64,000 nt of DNA from Prosapia bicincta (lineage: Eukaryota > Arthropoda > Insecta > Hemiptera > Cercopidae). The stretch's first letter is position 1, and every line of letters begins with the position of its first letter. The translations under genes were made by a program, and so were the position numbers. Location: assembly GCA_036971475.1 (NCBI GenBank), contig JBAIZL010000006.1, positions 16,595,459-16,659,458 of the forward strand, in the 5' to 3' direction. Below are positions 62,403 to 64,000 of the stretch, piece by piece. The notes beneath the pieces were generated by a model. That model did no database searches. It was not told the DNA's origin and saw nothing but the letters and a program-made list of their open reading frames with translations.

Positions 62403-63497
62403 ATCCCTTTAGAAATACTACTTGTTGAATATGGACAAAGAAACTGAAAAACCTGCACTAATTCTATGTTCATCTGACTATGAGTCTAGCAGTGGTATTT
62501 AACTGTTTATAACCGATTATAAAACGGCTTCTCTTGTTGTTCAGACCTGGGTGCTAATTAAACAGGTTACGTAATTTTATAAAACACTAGCATTACCCGT
62601 GACTGTTACTGCGGCCGAAATCATAATTTTATAATGGAAAATGGAAAATTATTAATTAATTTTCCAATGAGAAAAGTAAATCAAACATCTGAATATTATA
62701 TTTGAAAAGTACATAACTAAGTGAACCAATGGGTTAGCTTCGTAAAAGGAACGAATGTTTTAAAACGTGTCAGCAAGTAAGCCATTACGTATTTACTTAG
62801 TTAAGTACTTTTTAAATATAGTTTAATCAGTGAATTCAATATGATTAAATCAAGCAACATCTAAATATTGATATTTCATTTACTGCAATGATAGAAAATA
62901 GACAATATTTCAGATGAAATCATCGGTATTTGTGGAATTAAGACCATTTTTCCTTTGAACTTGCCACTTATGATTTCTACCTGAATCAAGTTGGGTGTCA
63001 GTTCTTTTGTTGTCAGTCTGGTTCCGTTGTACAGCTTGGGTGGATTTAAATTTCGCAAGAGTATTATCAGCAATCATACTTTTAATGTCAATGAGTGTGG
63101 TGGCAATAAACACAGTATGGATATACATTTTAACATTAGGCTTATGGAAGGCTGTACATTGCACCAAACTTCACACGAACCATCCTGGGAATACGTTAAA
63201 CAATCCCTCCAAATTCCAATTACTTTTGTTCAGCAGTTTAGGCGTCCATAAGATACATACATTTTTTGTATAAACAGATTACGTTATTCAGCACTTAAAT
63301 AGTATTATACAGAATTTAATTACAATTTTGTTCTAATTAATAGATTTACAGTATTTAAATTGTGTTGTTCAAAATACCTAAAAGTGTAAAGTTCAAACTA
63401 CGTACGTTGTACATTGTTCTTAAAAACCATTAAATCTAGGTTTGTTGTTGATTATATTTAATTGTATTTTGTTTAGAAAGTTATGTTTACGTTACAG
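62403..63497. other. sgg intron ending at an exon acceptor
   Basis: Overlapping short frames at 62876-63273 on both strands have no recognisable domain. The intron ends TTTACGTTACAG at 63497. Confidence 0.5.
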
Positions 63498-63608
63498 AAA
63501 GATGAAGTCTACTTGAACTTAGTGTTGGAATACATCCCTGAGACTGTGTACAAAGTTGCAAGGCATTACAGTAAATCCAAGCAGACGATACCTATTAGTT
63601 TTATCAAG
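63498..63608 (+). CDS. sgg: GSK-3 (shaggy) exon: beta-5, hinge and alpha-D
   Basis: 111 bp (37 codons), phase 0, between GTTACAG and AAG/GTAGAG. It encodes [20 protein letters not shown] then [28 protein letters not shown] is the ATP-pocket hinge. The residue equivalent to human GSK3B Asp133 is Glu, and the following YIP matches Drosophila Shaggy rather than vertebrate YVP. The exon joins SGDK/KDEV in frame with the 51834 exon and has the length of its vertebrate counterpart. The next exon (expected LYMYQLFRSLAYIHS region, then HRD and DFG) is beyond the window. Confidence 0.97.
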
Positions 63609-64000
63609 GTAGAGTATTAATGTAGTTTTTTTAATGCCAGTAAATTGTATGTCATCATGTTCAAGTCTGCATATTGCCTACGTTTTTTTAATAATAATTT
63701 TATTCAACTTGAACTATGCCATTGTATTCTCTAATAAATTTATCCTATGAACAATATTTTAATTACAAATTTGGATTCATCAAGTCAGTTTTATGTTATA
63801 CTGTAAAATTACAAAGAAATATATTTTATTGAATTATTTTATTAAGAAAATATTACATTGTTATGTGGAATTAATGATGGGAAATAACAACGCAAGTCAT
63901 TAACTACAATAACATTTTATTAATCACACTTAGAATTCAATTCTCATTAGTAAAGAACAATAACACAATATAACATACAGTACTTAGTTCCAACAAGTTT
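63609..64000. other. start of next sgg intron
   Basis: Begins GTAGAGTA. AT-rich with no element recognised before the window ends. Confidence 0.7.

Noticed and set aside
62876..63273. Overlapping 65-92-codon frames on both strands just before the third kinase exon
   Set aside because: Four mutually overlapping frames in AT-rich intron without recognisable motifs. Chance openness is the simplest explanation.

Overview
The window is nuclear DNA from an arthropod, most likely an insect. It is AT-rich and intron-dominated, and crowded with DNA transposons, Penelope-like elements (PLEs), foldback repeats and very long microsatellites. The species cannot be named from the sequence alone. The one host gene I recognise is the GSK-3 kinase gene shaggy (sgg), on the + strand. 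Three conserved kinase exons lie at 45433-45623, 51834-51917 and 63498-63608, with consensus splice sites and matching phases. A probable alternative first coding exon lies at 18036-18303. The gene continues past the right end, so everything from about 18.3 kb onward is probably sgg intron plus insertions.

Layout. 0-8 kb holds decayed and recognisable hAT elements: a 767-bp deletion derivative at 3719-4485 and a 2.27-kb element at 5689-7958 with a 500-codon transposase ORF. Both have perfect 8-bp target-site duplications. 8.4-11.8 kb is a giant (CT)n/(CA)n tract, including about 2 kb of uninterrupted CA. 13.4-15.5 kb is a pogo/Tigger-like element carrying a broken non-LTR RNase H fragment, followed by seven 84-bp tandem units that each include the Tigger terminus. 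19.1-22.75 kb is a 20-bp minisatellite of roughly 180 copies, with higher-order structure at its right end. 23.9-24.5 kb has a 104-bp tandem array. 27.9-28.9 kb is a piggyBac-like element bounded by TTAA. 31.7-33.1 kb carries PLE remnants and 34.0-34.8 kb a broken IS630/mariner transposase. 39.1-39.6 kb is a 5'-truncated non-LTR retrotransposon with a 14-bp target-site duplication. 40-49.8 kb is a dense field of palindromes joined by (TA)n tracts. It includes the 45433 exon and a full-length Tigger (47213-49422) whose transposase is intact. Further right are a (GT)n/(CG)n tract, a hAT-like relic, a Tigger deletion derivative, two mariner-type relics and the third kinase exon.

How the parts relate. 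The kinase exons carry the Gly-rich loop, the catalytic Lys, the alpha-C Glu and the hinge. Later exons (HRD, DFG, activation loop) lie beyond the window. The transposons show a spectrum from intact (Tigger at 47.2 kb) through internally deleted (61.5 kb, 57.9 kb, 3.7 kb) to heavily mutated. The palindromic repeats are not random foldbacks: one family matches the 3' end of a PLE whose GIY-YIG endonuclease tail is still readable at 49475-49750, and another matches the tail of the PLE relic at 32.6-33.1 kb. No tRNA, rRNA, CRISPR array or bacterial-type regulatory element was recognised.
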